From positions 1 through 64,000 of the forward strand of contig JACJYN010000013.1 of assembly GCA_020636095.1 (NCBI GenBank): 64,000 nucleotides of DNA, given 5' to 3'. Numbering within the stretch: position 1 is the stretch's first letter; each line of letters starts with the position of its first letter. The position numbers and the translations under genes were made by a program. Under the pieces are notes generated by a model. That model searched no databases. It was not told where the DNA came from and worked only from the letters and a program-made list of their open reading frames with translations. The DNA comes from Lewinellaceae bacterium. GTDB lineage: Bacteria; Bacteroidota; Bacteroidia; Chitinophagales; Saprospiraceae. This document shows, piece by piece, positions 43,901 through 53,800 of this stretch.

Positions 43901-45245
43901 TAAAGAAGCCCTTAAGGTATTGCAGGCGGCCCTGGAGTCGTTCAATGCCCATCAAACAAAGTCGCTCGAAATTTTTGAGCGGTTCATGAGCGAACAAAAC
44001 CAGCAGGCGCAGCAGTTGCTCCAGCTACTTTCCCGGCAAATTGAAGCGCCGAAAAGCACTGAAAAAGCAACGCCTCAGGGTGTCAGCTTTGATCAACCCA
44101 CTGCTCCTCCCGCCCCGGTAAAGCCACAATACAATAATGGAAATGGCAACGGCAATGGCGCCAACGGCTCAGCCCGGCCAGTTGCTCAGCCGGTGGTGCA
44201 AACCGCCCCGGCGGCCACTACCGTGGAACCAACGCCTGTTGCCAAAGCCCCGGCGGCTAATGAAGGCGCAGATACGGCCCGGCTGGAAAAGGCCCTGCTG
44301 GACGTAGTCAGCGAAAAAACCGGCTACCCCGCTGAAATGCTCGAACTGAGCATGGATATGGAGGCCGACCTGGGCATCGATTCCATCAAGCGGGTGGAGA
44401 TTTTCGGCGCCCTGACCGCTCAGTATCCCGAAATGGCCGGTATCAATCCCAACGAGTTGACCGAACTGCGCACGCTGGGCGAGATCGTGGCTTATGTAAG
44501 TAAGAAAGGCGGCGCTGCGGTGGCCACCAAAACAGTTGAGGCGCCCGCACCGGCGGCAAAAACGGAACCGGCGCCTGCTACTCCAGCTCCAAATGCGGAG
44601 CCTGCTCCTGTTGTTCAGGCTGGTACAGATACCGCTAAACTGGAAAAGGCCCTGCTGGACGTAGTCAGCGAAAAAACCGGCTACCCCGCTGAAATGCTCG
44701 AACTGAGCATGGATATGGAGGCCGACCTGGGCATCGATTCCATCAAGCGGGTGGAGATTTTCGGCGCCCTGACCGCTCAGTATCCCGAAATGGCCGGTAT
44801 CAATCCCAACGAGTTGACCGAACTGCGCACGCTGGGCGAGATCGTGGCTTATGTAAGTAAGAAAGGCGGCGCTGCGGTGGCTACCAAAACAGTTGAGGCG
44901 CCCGCACCGGTGGCAAAAACGGAACCGGCCCCTCCCGCTCCAGCTCCAAATGCGGAGCCTGCTCCTGTTGTTCAGGCCGGGGCGGATACCGCTAAACTGG
45001 AAAAAGCCCTGCTGGACGTAGTCAGCGAAAAAACCGGCTACCCCGCTGAAATGCTCGAACTGAGCATGGATATGGAGGCCGACCTGGGCATCGATTCCAT
45101 CAAGCGGGTGGAGATTTTCGGCGCCCTGACCGCCCAGTACCCGGAAATGGCCGGCATCAATCCCAATGAGTTGACCGAACTGCGCACGCTGGGGCAGATC
45201 GTGGATTACGTGAGTAAAAACGGTAAAAAAAAACAACTAGTATAG
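40905..45245 (+). CDS. pfaA: PUFA synthase PfaA, KS-AT-3xACP part
   Basis: A 1446-residue modular synthase. Residues 10-470 are a ketosynthase with VDAACAASLS (C215), EAHGTGTGAGDP and GSVKSQIGHTKAAAG. An acyltransferase (about 575-885) has ALFSGQGSQYIGMG and the nucleophile in AGHSFGELTA (S684). A linker with a repeated I-V-E-K-I-V-E-V segment and a Pro/Ala-rich stretch leads to three tandem ACPs, each with LGIDSIKRVEIF; the phosphopantetheine serines are S1160, S1279 and S1398, exactly 119 residues apart. The enzyme builds long-chain polyunsaturated fatty acids by iterative elongation. Usual PfaA also carries KR; here that lies in the next frame, reached by a -1 shift at a run of nine A at 45225-45233. 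Confidence 0.93.
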   Translation: MNINSSLSKTPIAVIGLSAIFADARNVEEFWSNIIQGKDSITDVPENRWRIEDYYDPDMSAPDKTYCKRGGFLPEIDFNPMEFGLPPNILEVTDVSQLLGLVAARDALQDAGYGTASAKFTKELKEKTGVVLGVGGGQKLITPLMSRLQFPIWERALRASGVAEQDIPHIVDKMKKAYVGWNENSFPGMLGNVISGRITNRFDLGGLNSVVDAACAASLSAIKMALSELVEGRCDMMLTGGVDTDNSPFMYMSFSKTPAFSKSGNISPFSDKADGMLIGEGLGMLVLKRLADAERDGDQIYAVIKGIGTSSDGRFKSVYAPRPSGQALAMNRTYEDAGYPASTVGLIEAHGTGTGAGDPTEFTSMNMVFGKDNPEKGHIALGSVKSQIGHTKAAAGAAGMVKAVLALHHKVLPPTINVEQPNSQFDISNSPIYINTETRPWLRNGHPRRASVSAFGFGGINVHIALEEYEGKKPLDYRLHEPYKTVLLQADTPAQLLQDCQAHWTSLQSDKAEAAFSALIKASRRTAPEKAHARLGFVVNALEECIEFFRIAIQTLQTNQTAWNHPKGIYYRPNGVDTASQKVVALFSGQGSQYIGMGKELANAFPEVHDAFDKMDRLFRQSSEPPLSKTVFPVPVFSNEERRAQQIALTQTQRAQPAIGALSLGLYKVMQRAGFQPHFAAGHSFGELTALWAAGVFDEDTYLALAKMRGAAMSAANSEADAGAMLAVKAPEAEVRLAIGGMPGVSIANVNSNDQIVIGGGTAAIKAAEEQLKASGLSVVALPVSAAFHTAYVKHAQEPFARFVHRQAFNKPAIPVYANTTAQPYPDNADEQHAILEEQILNPVLFKEQIENIYQAGGRIFVEFGPKEVLSNLVKNILQDKEHVALALNPNAKKDSDLQFRQAVVQLQVLGLRLTDVDPYKREQPEPAAKTQLNVVLSGNNYVSEPTQKAYQEALNDGFRISGGQEKIIEKIVEVEKIVEVPVGNEVDFQNENEEEVMNKEALKVLQAALESFNAHQTKSLEIFERFMSEQNQQAQQLLQLLSRQIEAPKSTEKATPQGVSFDQPTAPPAPVKPQYNNGNGNGNGANGSARPVAQPVVQTAPAATTVEPTPVAKAPAANEGADTARLEKALLDVVSEKTGYPAEMLELSMDMEADLGIDSIKRVEIFGALTAQYPEMAGINPNELTELRTLGEIVAYVSKKGGAAVATKTVEAPAPAAKTEPAPATPAPNAEPAPVVQAGTDTAKLEKALLDVVSEKTGYPAEMLELSMDMEADLGIDSIKRVEIFGALTAQYPEMAGINPNELTELRTLGEIVAYVSKKGGAAVATKTVEAPAPVAKTEPAPPAPAPNAEPAPVVQAGADTAKLEKALLDVVSEKTGYPAEMLELSMDMEADLGIDSIKRVEIFGALTAQYPEMAGINPNELTELRTLGQIVDYVSKNGKKKQLV
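44271..45224 (+). repeat. Tandem 357-bp ACP repeat within pfaA
   Basis: Units start at 44271, 44628 and 44985, an exact 357-bp (119-residue) period covering ACP plus the Ala/Pro-rich linker; the third lacks the linker. Most of the ACP coding sequence is identical at the nucleotide level. The last ~90 bases of unit 3 differ at several synonymous positions, and GAG before ATCGTG becomes CAG, so homogenisation seems to stop there. Such arrays also make misassembly or copy-number change likely. Confidence 0.95.
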
Positions 45246-45247
45246 CG
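45224..45247 (+). other. Candidate -1 frameshift (slippage) site joining pfaA frames
   Basis: Nine consecutive A residues (45225-45233) follow GGT. In frame 0 the sequence reads three Lys codons, then Q-L-V and TAG at 45243-45245. In the -1 frame it continues T-T-S-I-A-V-S-E-A-P-A-P-Q without interruption into the KR-DH frame. The -1 frame opens only at this run (TAA at 45224-45226) and has no start codon before the GTG at 45317. Real -1 slippage, transcriptional slippage on A9, or a homopolymer length error in the assembly would all explain this. Confidence 0.6.
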
Positions 45248-45316
45248 GTTTCCGAAGCCCCGGCGCCCCAGGCAGGAAGCGAAGTTTCCCCGATACGAAC
45301 GGGCGCCTTCCACGGC

Positions 45317-47746
45317 GTGGAGCGCAGTGAGGTAGGGTTGAAATTTTTACCGCAACCAGATCAACTGGCATTTTCTTTGCCTGCAACGCATATCACTTTG
45401 GTGGCCAACGACGGTTCAGAACTGACTACCCAACTGCTGCAACAACTGGAAAAAGGCGGCCAGCGGGCAGTGGTTCTGAACCTTCCCCATATCCAAAACC
45501 CGATTACCGAACGAGCCGTCACCCTGGCCGCCGCTTCCGATGAAGCGGTTCGGAAGGCCCTCGAAACCATTCAGGCTCAGTACGGAACGGTAGGCAGTTT
45601 TATTCACCTTCACCCTCATTTTGAATTTCAGCAGGGCAACTTCACCCAGCACTTTCCCGCCGAGCGGGAGATCGTCAAAATCCTCTTCTTTTTGGCCAAG
45701 CATTTGCAAAAACCGCTGAATGCCCTGGGACGGCAACAACGGGCCAGTTTCCTGGCCGTTACCCGTTTGGATGGTCAGTTGGGGCAGGGAAAGAGAGGCA
45801 ATGTCTCCATTATCGGCGGTGGCGTCCCCGGCTTGGTCAAATGCCTCAACCTGGAGTGGCCCTCCGTATTCTGCCGGGCCCTTGATATTCAACCGGAACT
45901 ACCGGCGAAAGAAATAGTGGCTCAGATTCTTGCCGAACTGCAGGATGCGGATGCGTCCTATGTGGAAGTGGCTTTTTCAGAAGAAGGCCGGAAAACGACA
46001 AGCGTCCAACCGGTGGCCGTAGCGGAACACAGCGAGATCCGAACCAGGGTTACCTCCGATTCGGTTTTCCTGGTGAGCGGCGGCGCAAGAGGGGTTACCG
46101 CCTCCTGCGTTATTGAAATGGCGAAGGTTTTCCAGTGTAAATTTATCCTGCTGGGCCGCTCATCCAGCAATTTTGAAGTACCGGCCTATGCCAAAGCTGA
46201 ACAGGAGGAAGGGGCGCTGAAGCGGCTCATCATGGAGGATATGAAGGCAAAGGGCGAAAAACCCAACCTGGCTACTGTTAAAAGTACCTACAGCCATATC
46301 GTCGCCAAAAAGGAAATTGACGACACGATTGCCCGGATCAAAGGCTTTGGGGGCCAGGCCGTTTATGTACAAGGCGACGTGACGGCCCCGTCGAGTTTCC
46401 GGCCAGCGCTAAATGCGGCAACCGCTGCGCTGGGTAAGATCACCGGCATCCTACATGGCGCCGGCCGACTGGCGGACAAATACATTCAGGACAAGACGGA
46501 AGCTGACTTTGAGCATGTCCTTTCCGTAAAACTGGACGGCCTGCTGGCCCTGCTGCAGAGCGTCGACATTCACCAGCTCGATCACCTGATCCTGTTTTCC
46601 TCCGTGGCTGGTTTCTACGGCAACGTTGGGCAAACCGACTACGCCATCGCCAACGAAATTCTGAGCAAAGCGGCGCACCTCTTCAAAACCAACCATCCCA
46701 ACACCCAAGTCTCCGCCATCAACTGGGGCGCCTGGGACAGCGGGATGGTCAGCGGGGAGTTAAAAGCACAATTCGAAGCGGCGGGCGTCACATTGGTTAA
46801 CAGCGAGGGCGGAGCGGCCATGCTGGTCAATGAACTGAATGTGGCTTACGCCGATCAGCCTCAGGCAATCATCGGCGGAACCCTGCCGGCTGCCGTCAGT
46901 TATATCAGTGAAGACTTGCGTACCTACCGCATTCACCGGCACCTGGCTTTGAAAGCCAATCCTTTTCTAAATCATCACGTCATCCAGGGCAATGCGGTGC
47001 TGCCGGTGGTCAACGCCGTGGGATGGATGGCGCACACCTGCGAAAAGGCCTACCCCGATTTCAGTATCTTTAAAGTTGAAAACACCAGGCTTTTCAAGGG
47101 CATCGTCTTCGACGGAACGCAAAAGGAAGATTACATCATCGAACTGAAGGAGGTGGAAAAGAGCCCCGAACAGATCGTTTTTGAAACGACGGTTCTGAGT
47201 GAAGGGGAGAAGTTGCCCACCTACCACTACAAGGCGACGGTAACCCTTTTGAACAGAAAGACGGATCGGAAGGCGCCGAAATTCGCGCACCAGCTGAGCG
47301 GAACCTATCAGCCAACGAGCGGGGCTGGTTTATACGAAGACGGCTCCCTATTCCACGGCCATTACTTCCAGGGCATCGAGCAAATTCTGGACTGTACGGA
47401 AAGCCAGATCGTCCTGTCCTGTAAAGCCCCCGAGGTGCCGCTTTCCGAGCAGGGGCAGTTCCCGGTCGGTTCTGTGAACACCTTCTTTACCGATATCCAG
47501 TATCAGGGCATGGTCGTTTGGGTTCAAAAATTCATGGATGGGGCGAAGAGCCTGCCTCTTCAGACCGATTCGGCGGTTATCTACCAGCCCATTCCATTTG
47601 GGAAGGAATTGTTCGTCCATGTAAAAATAGCCGAAGCTACTGATTTCAAGATGGTAGCGGAATGTACGGTCTACGACGCAGAAGGCGCCGTGTATATGGT
47701 GACGAAGGGCGCCACGGTTACCGTGTCGAAGCAGTTGGTGTGGTAG
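45317..47746 (+). CDS. pfaA: PUFA synthase KR-DH part (continuation of PfaA)
   Basis: An 809-residue frame with GTG at 45317, but homologous coding continues back to the slippery site at 45233, so it is best read as the C-terminal half of PfaA. The ketoreductase has an inactive-looking structural half (about 20-235) and a catalytic Rossmann half: VFLVSGGARGVTAS, LHGAGRLADKYIQ, LFSSVAGFYGN, QTDYAIANE (catalytic Tyr) and INWGAWDSGM. The last ~270 residues are a polyketide-type dehydratase hot-dog domain with HHVIQGNAVLP (HxxxGxxxxP) and HGHYFQGIEQIL. Together they reduce and dehydrate the beta-keto chain. If this were translated separately, a GTG start with no visible ribosome-binding site would be needed. 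Confidence 0.85.
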   Translation: MERSEVGLKFLPQPDQLAFSLPATHITLVANDGSELTTQLLQQLEKGGQRAVVLNLPHIQNPITERAVTLAAASDEAVRKALETIQAQYGTVGSFIHLHPHFEFQQGNFTQHFPAEREIVKILFFLAKHLQKPLNALGRQQRASFLAVTRLDGQLGQGKRGNVSIIGGGVPGLVKCLNLEWPSVFCRALDIQPELPAKEIVAQILAELQDADASYVEVAFSEEGRKTTSVQPVAVAEHSEIRTRVTSDSVFLVSGGARGVTASCVIEMAKVFQCKFILLGRSSSNFEVPAYAKAEQEEGALKRLIMEDMKAKGEKPNLATVKSTYSHIVAKKEIDDTIARIKGFGGQAVYVQGDVTAPSSFRPALNAATAALGKITGILHGAGRLADKYIQDKTEADFEHVLSVKLDGLLALLQSVDIHQLDHLILFSSVAGFYGNVGQTDYAIANEILSKAAHLFKTNHPNTQVSAINWGAWDSGMVSGELKAQFEAAGVTLVNSEGGAAMLVNELNVAYADQPQAIIGGTLPAAVSYISEDLRTYRIHRHLALKANPFLNHHVIQGNAVLPVVNAVGWMAHTCEKAYPDFSIFKVENTRLFKGIVFDGTQKEDYIIELKEVEKSPEQIVFETTVLSEGEKLPTYHYKATVTLLNRKTDRKAPKFAHQLSGTYQPTSGAGLYEDGSLFHGHYFQGIEQILDCTESQIVLSCKAPEVPLSEQGQFPVGSVNTFFTDIQYQGMVVWVQKFMDGAKSLPLQTDSAVIYQPIPFGKELFVHVKIAEATDFKMVAECTVYDAEGAVYMVTKGATVTVSKQLVW

Positions 47747-47807
47747 ATGAAAAACGAGAAAGCTTTTTTTCGTGGCAAGAAGCCATTTACAAAGCAATTC
47801 AGATTAC

Positions 47808-50800
47808 ATGAATAAAATAGCCATAATAGGAACCTCCGGGCTTTTTCCCGGGTCCTCCACGCTGGAAGAATTTTGGGATAACCTGATGCAAGGCAAAGAC
47901 CTGACCGGCCTGGCCACCGATGAAGACTTTGGTGTGAATCCGGAGCTTTTCTTTCATTCGGGCAAGGGCGTGGTCGACAAATGCTATTCCCTGCGGGCCG
48001 GCTATATCCGCGATTTCCAGTTCGACCCCAATGGCTATGAACTGCCGGCCGAGCTGCTGGCCCGGCAGGACAAGCTGTATCAGTGGCCACTCTACGTCGC
48101 TAAGGAAGCACTGCGGGAAGCTGGGTATGTCAACAACAAGGAAATACTGCGGCGTTGTGGGCTCGTTATGGGCAATTTATCTTTCCCCACCAGTTCTTCG
48201 CACCGCCTGCTGGCAGGCGTTTATACCCAAACTACCGAGAAGGCCCTTCGGGCACTTTTTCAGGACGAGCAGTTCCGGATTTCACCTACTAAAAAAGACA
48301 AACCGGACAATGAGATTCTCGACTGGACGGTTTCGCAGATAACCAGCCAGGCCCTGGGGCTGGGCGGCGGCCATTACACCCTGGATGCCGCCTGCGCCAC
48401 CTCCCTCTACGCCATCAAACTGGCCTGCGATGAGTTGCTCACCGGCAAGGCGGATATGATGCTGGCGGGCGCCGTCTGCGCTTCCGACCAGCTATTCATC
48501 CACATGGGCTTTTCCATTTTTCATGCCTACGCCGGAGCCGATGATAAATTCGTCCCGTTGGATAAAGGCTCTGCCGGGCTGGTCTCTTCGGAAGGCGCCG
48601 GCATGGTGGTGCTCAAGCGCCTGGAAGACGCCGAGCGGGATCAGGACAACATCCTGGCCGTTATCGGCGGCATCGGCCTGTCGAATGACGGGCGCGGCAA
48701 GTTCCTGCTCAGCCCTCACCCCAAGGGGCAGCGGCTCGCCTTCGAGCGCGCCTATTTCGGGAATGAGATTTCCCCGGAAGAAACCTCCTACCTGGAGTGC
48801 CACGCCACCGGTACGCCTCTCGGCGACCAGACGGAGATGAACTCCATTGCAGGCTTCTTCGCTGAGCATCAAACCAAACCATTGCTCGGTTCGGTCAAAT
48901 CGAACATGGGCCACCTGCTCACCGCCGCCGGGATGACCGGCTTGTTGAAGGTGCTGCTGGCCATGCAAAAAGGAGCCATACCGCCCAATATCAACCTCAA
49001 AGATGCGCTGTCCTCCAAAAATGGCTGGATGGGTGAGGAACAGATGATCCTGGAACCCGCCGCCTGGAACGCCGATCAAAAGCAAGCGGGCATCAATTCC
49101 TTTGGGTTTGGCGGAACGAACGCCCACATGGTGGTTCAGAATTACTCCGCAGAACATGCCAGGCAAAGCCCCTGGCAGCCCGTCGAATTGCAGCCGATGG
49201 CCATCATCGGCATGGACGCCCATTTTGGCGATTGCGCCGGCCTGGAGGCATTCTATTCCACCATCTACAACGGAAAACAGCATTTCAAAGCCCTGCCGAA
49301 GGGGCGCTGGAAAGGATTCGACGAAAATGAAACCTTGCTGAAAGCCTTCGGTTTCGCCGATGGCAAAGCCCCCAGGGGCGCTTATATCGAAGACTTCGAG
49401 ATCGACCTGCTGCGCTATAAGATTCAACCCAAAGAGGCGGAAACCCTGGAGCCTCAGCAGGCCCTTATCCTGAAGGTGGCCGATAGGGCCCTGGAGGATG
49501 CCGGGTTGGAAGAAAGCCGGAATGTGGCGGTGCTGATCGCAATGGAATCGGAACTGGCCATCCATCACTACCTGGCGCGCTGGGATGTGAGTTGGCAACT
49601 GAAAGAAGCCTTACAGCAGAGCGACATCCTGCTCGACGAAGAACAAGAGGCCCTGCTGGAAGAATTGTGTAAAAACGGCGCCTACTACCGGGAAGGTTCA
49701 CAAACCCCTAGTCAGCACACCAGTTTTGTGGGCAACATCATGGCGAGCCGGGTGGCGGCCCTCTGGGACTTCTCGGGGCCGGCCTTTACGGTGTCCTGTG
49801 GCGATAATTCTGTTTTTAAAGCCCTGGAGGTGGCGCAGAATCTGCTGTCACTGGGAGAGGTGGAGGCCGTAGTGGTCGGTGGGGTCGACTTTTCCGGCGG
49901 TTTGGAAAACGTCCTGCTGAGAAATAAAAAAGATAGGATCAATACTGCTGCCAGCCCCAGCCTTTCCCTGAATGAACAGGACGATGGCTGGTTGGTGGGC
50001 GAGGGCGCCGGCGCCGTGGTGTTGAAAAAGCTGTCTGATGCAGCAGAGGATAAAATCTATGCGGTGATTGAGGGGGCCGGGGAGGCCCGGCCGCTGCCGG
50101 AGGGCGGCTATCTGGAACTCGCCGCTACCGGTATCAACCGGGAAGACGAAGCAGAACAACAACTGTTGTTGCAGCAAGAACAGCCCAACCCGGTAGCCCT
50201 TGGAAGCATCAAAACCAACATCGGGCACACCTACGCCGCTGCCGGCATCGCCAGCCTGATCAAAACGGCGCTTTGCCTGCACCATCGGTTCATCCCCGGC
50301 ATTCCTAACTGGAAAGGGCCCAAAGGAACGGCGGCCTTTAGCAATACGAACTATTATTTCCCGGAAAAATCCCGTCCCTGGATACTGACAGGCGGCCAGC
50401 AAAAGCGCCGCGCTGCCGTGAATGGAATGGACGGCCTTCAGCTTCAGTTATCGGAAGCGGCTTCTCATTTTGAAGCCGAGCCTGCTTTTTTACAACAAAA
50501 TACCCCAAAGCTCTTTACGCTCAAAGGCAATACAGAAAAAGAACTGCAGCAGCAGCTTTCCGCTCTGGAAATCGCGGCGGAAAGCCCGTCGCCCCTGACG
50601 GACATGGGCCGGCAGTTCTATCATACTAATAAAGCGAAGGAAGCTGCTTACTGCCTGGCGCTGATCGCAAAGGACAAAAAAGGCCTTCTACAGGACATTC
50701 GATTTTTCCAAAACCAGGTAAGCGCTGCTTTCCAAAATCAAAAAGAACTGAAAACGCCGGGAGGCAGCTATTTCACCCCCAATCCATTAGGTGGAAAAGG

Positions 50801-53800
50801 CAAAGTAGCTTTTGTCTACCCCGGTTCCTCTACGGCTTACACCCATCTGGGGCAGGACTTATTTCAGTTATTTCCTCAGCTCTACCCCCATTTTGAAAAA
50901 ATGCTGCCCCGGCTGGAGGCGTACATCTGGCCGGATTACCTGTTCCCCCGGAAGATCAGATCTGACGATACCCCGAAAAATATTTATGAGCATTCCATCG
51001 CTATGATGTCGGTGGGAGTGTTCTTTTCCGCCGCCTATACGCACATGCTACGCACCTTTTTCCGGTTGGAACCGGAGATGGCTTTCGGTTACAGCATGGG
51101 CGAGTGCAGCAGCATGTGGTACGCCCTGGGGATGTGGAGTGCGGATGAGACCAGGGAGTTTCAGGAATCCCCCATTTTCAAGAACCGCTTTGCCGGCAAC
51201 CTGGAACTGCTGGCGGAGCACTGGGGCATCACTTCGGAAGAAGCCAGGGAGCGCTGGATCAGCCTCGTGCTACTGGCGCCGAAGGGACAGGTGGAAGCCT
51301 TGGTGAAAGGGCAGGAAAAGGTTTGGCTCACCTTTATCAACACCGGGAATGAAGTGGTTATTTCCGGCGACAAAGCCGCCTGCCTGGCGATAGCCGAGCA
51401 GTTGAGCTGCCCAACCGTCACCATTCCCTTCCAGAATGTCATTCACCATGACTTTTGTGAGAAAGAAAGGGACGGTTTGCTGAAGATGCACCACTTCCCC
51501 TTGCAGCAGGAACCGGCCATTGATTTCTATTCCAGCATTACTCAATCCAAAATACCACTGGACAGCCGGACAGTTGCCGAAAACTCTACGGCGGTTTGCT
51601 GCCAGCAGGTAAATTTTCCTCAAACAGCCAGAACGGCCTATCAGGCGGGCGCCCGTTTATTTATAGAGCTGGGCGCCAACGCTACCTGTACCGGCTGGAT
51701 CAGAAATATACTGAAGGACGAGGCGCATCTCGCGGTAAGTGTCAACCAAAAGGGGAAAACGGATGCACAGGCTTTACTCGAACTGCTGGCGCAGCTGGCC
51801 AGCCACGGTGTGGCCATGGACCTCTCCGTTCTGTATCCTTCCACCTCGGAAGATCAGCAGGCCCGGAGTTTTATGAAAAAGATCATCCCCGGCGGCGCGC
51901 GCATTTTTGATATGATCCTCAGCGAAGAGAACCGCCAGCGGTTTGCCAAAGTCAAAAGGCGAAAGGCCCGGAAGAGAACCGGCGCCCTGGCCCTGGCAAC
52001 TGGTGGAGAAGAAGATCTTCCCATTTCAAATTATTCACATTCTATAGAATCCATTTCCACTATGGAAACCAGAACGGAAGAAAGAACGGCCCGTTCCGTA
52101 GCCCCCCGGGGCCGGATAGGCGAAAACGGCCTGCGGTTGCAGGATTACGAAGCGGGCGAGCAGCTCGAAGGTAAAACCATCATTTTCTCCCAGGAAGACC
52201 TGGAGGAGTTTGCCACCGGAAAGATCGCCAATGTGTTCGGCCCGGAATATGCCGCCATCGATACCTACCGCCGGCGCGTGATGCTGCCGATGGATCCTTA
52301 CCTGTTGGTAAGCCGGGTGACCGGGCTGAGCGGCAAAATGGGGGAGTACAAACCCTCCACTATGCAGACGGAATACGACATCCCTTACGATGCCTGGTTT
52401 ACCACCGACCGCCAGATTCCCTGGGCGGTCTCCGTGGAGTCCGGGCAGTGCGACCTGATGCTGATCTCCTACCTAGGCATCGATTTCCTGAACAAGGGCA
52501 ATCTCGTTTACCGGTTGCTGGACTGCACCCTGACCTTTGTGGACGACCTGCCTTTTGAAGGGCAGACCCTGCGCTATGACATATCTATCAACTCCTTCGT
52601 CCGCAACGGAGACAACCTGTTGTTCTTTTTTAGTTACCTCTGTTACGTAGAGGGCCGGCTGGTATTGAAAATGGATGGAGGCTGCGCCGGGTTCTTCTCC
52701 GATGAGCAACTGGAGGAAGGCCACGGCGTCGTATATACCGAAAGCGAGCTCGAAGCCAAACGGACAGCGCCAAAGAAGCATTTTACACCGCTGCTGAAGA
52801 CCGCCAAAACTTCTTTTTCCAAAGAAGGCCTGCGCCACCTCATCAACGGCGATATGGAAAAATGTTTTGAGGACGCGTCTTACTTTGCCAACGGCCGCAA
52901 CCCTTCCCTCTGCCTGCCGCCCGAGAAAATCCTGATGATCGACCGCATCACTTCGGTTGACCTGGCCGGCGGCGCCTACGGCCTGGGCTACATCGTAGCG
53001 GAAAAAGACCTGCATCCCGACGACTGGTATTTCCCTTGTCATTTCCGGGACGACGAGGTGCTGGCCGGCTCGCTGCAAGCGGAAGGCGGCGGCAACCTGC
53101 TGCGCTTTTTCATGCTGATGCTGGGCCTGCAGCGCCTGACTAAGGACGCCCGCTATCAGCCCATTTTCGATTTGCCACAGAAAGTGCGTTGCCGCAAGCA
53201 GGTCGTGCCCGGAAAGGACACCAAGCTCGTCTACAAATTGGAGATCAAGGAGATCGGCCTGATTCCCAACCCTTATGTAATCGGCGACCTGGAGATCATT
53301 TCCGAAGGGGTCGTGACTGTTCACTTTGAAAACCTCGGCCTGCAGTTACGAGAAAAATCGAATCCCCGGTATCTGGAAGAAACATCCGGGGTCTATGTGG
53401 CCCCAAGGTCCGAAGGAGCTTTGCTCAACGAAAAGGACATCACCACTTTTGCCCTCGACGACCTGTCGAAATGCTTCGGGCCGGAGTTTGCCGTTTACGA
53501 CGGGCGGACCGTTTCGCGGCAGCCCAATACGGATTTGCAACTGATCTCCAGGGTGTTGAAAATTGACGGCGAGCGCTTTGACTTCTCCAAGCCGGCCACC
53601 ATCTTTGCGGAGTATGACGTACCGGCCAGCGCCTGGTACTACGAGCAAAACTCCGCCAACACTATGCCTTACTCCATCCTGATGGAGATCGCGCTACAGC
53701 CCTGCGGCCTGCTGGGCGCCTATCAGGGCAGTACCCTACAGTTTGCCGATAAGAACCTCTTTTTCCGCAACCTGGACGGGGATGGCGAACTCTTCGATTT

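Noticed and set aside
44169..45236. Long minus-strand frame of 355 residues over the ACP repeats
   Set aside because: It is an antisense shadow of the triplicated ACP sequence; its repeats simply mirror the plus-strand units.
48492..49598. Long minus-strand frame of 368 residues within the KS region
   Set aside because: Antisense to well-conserved ketosynthase motifs in G+C-rich coding DNA; no family resemblance of its own.
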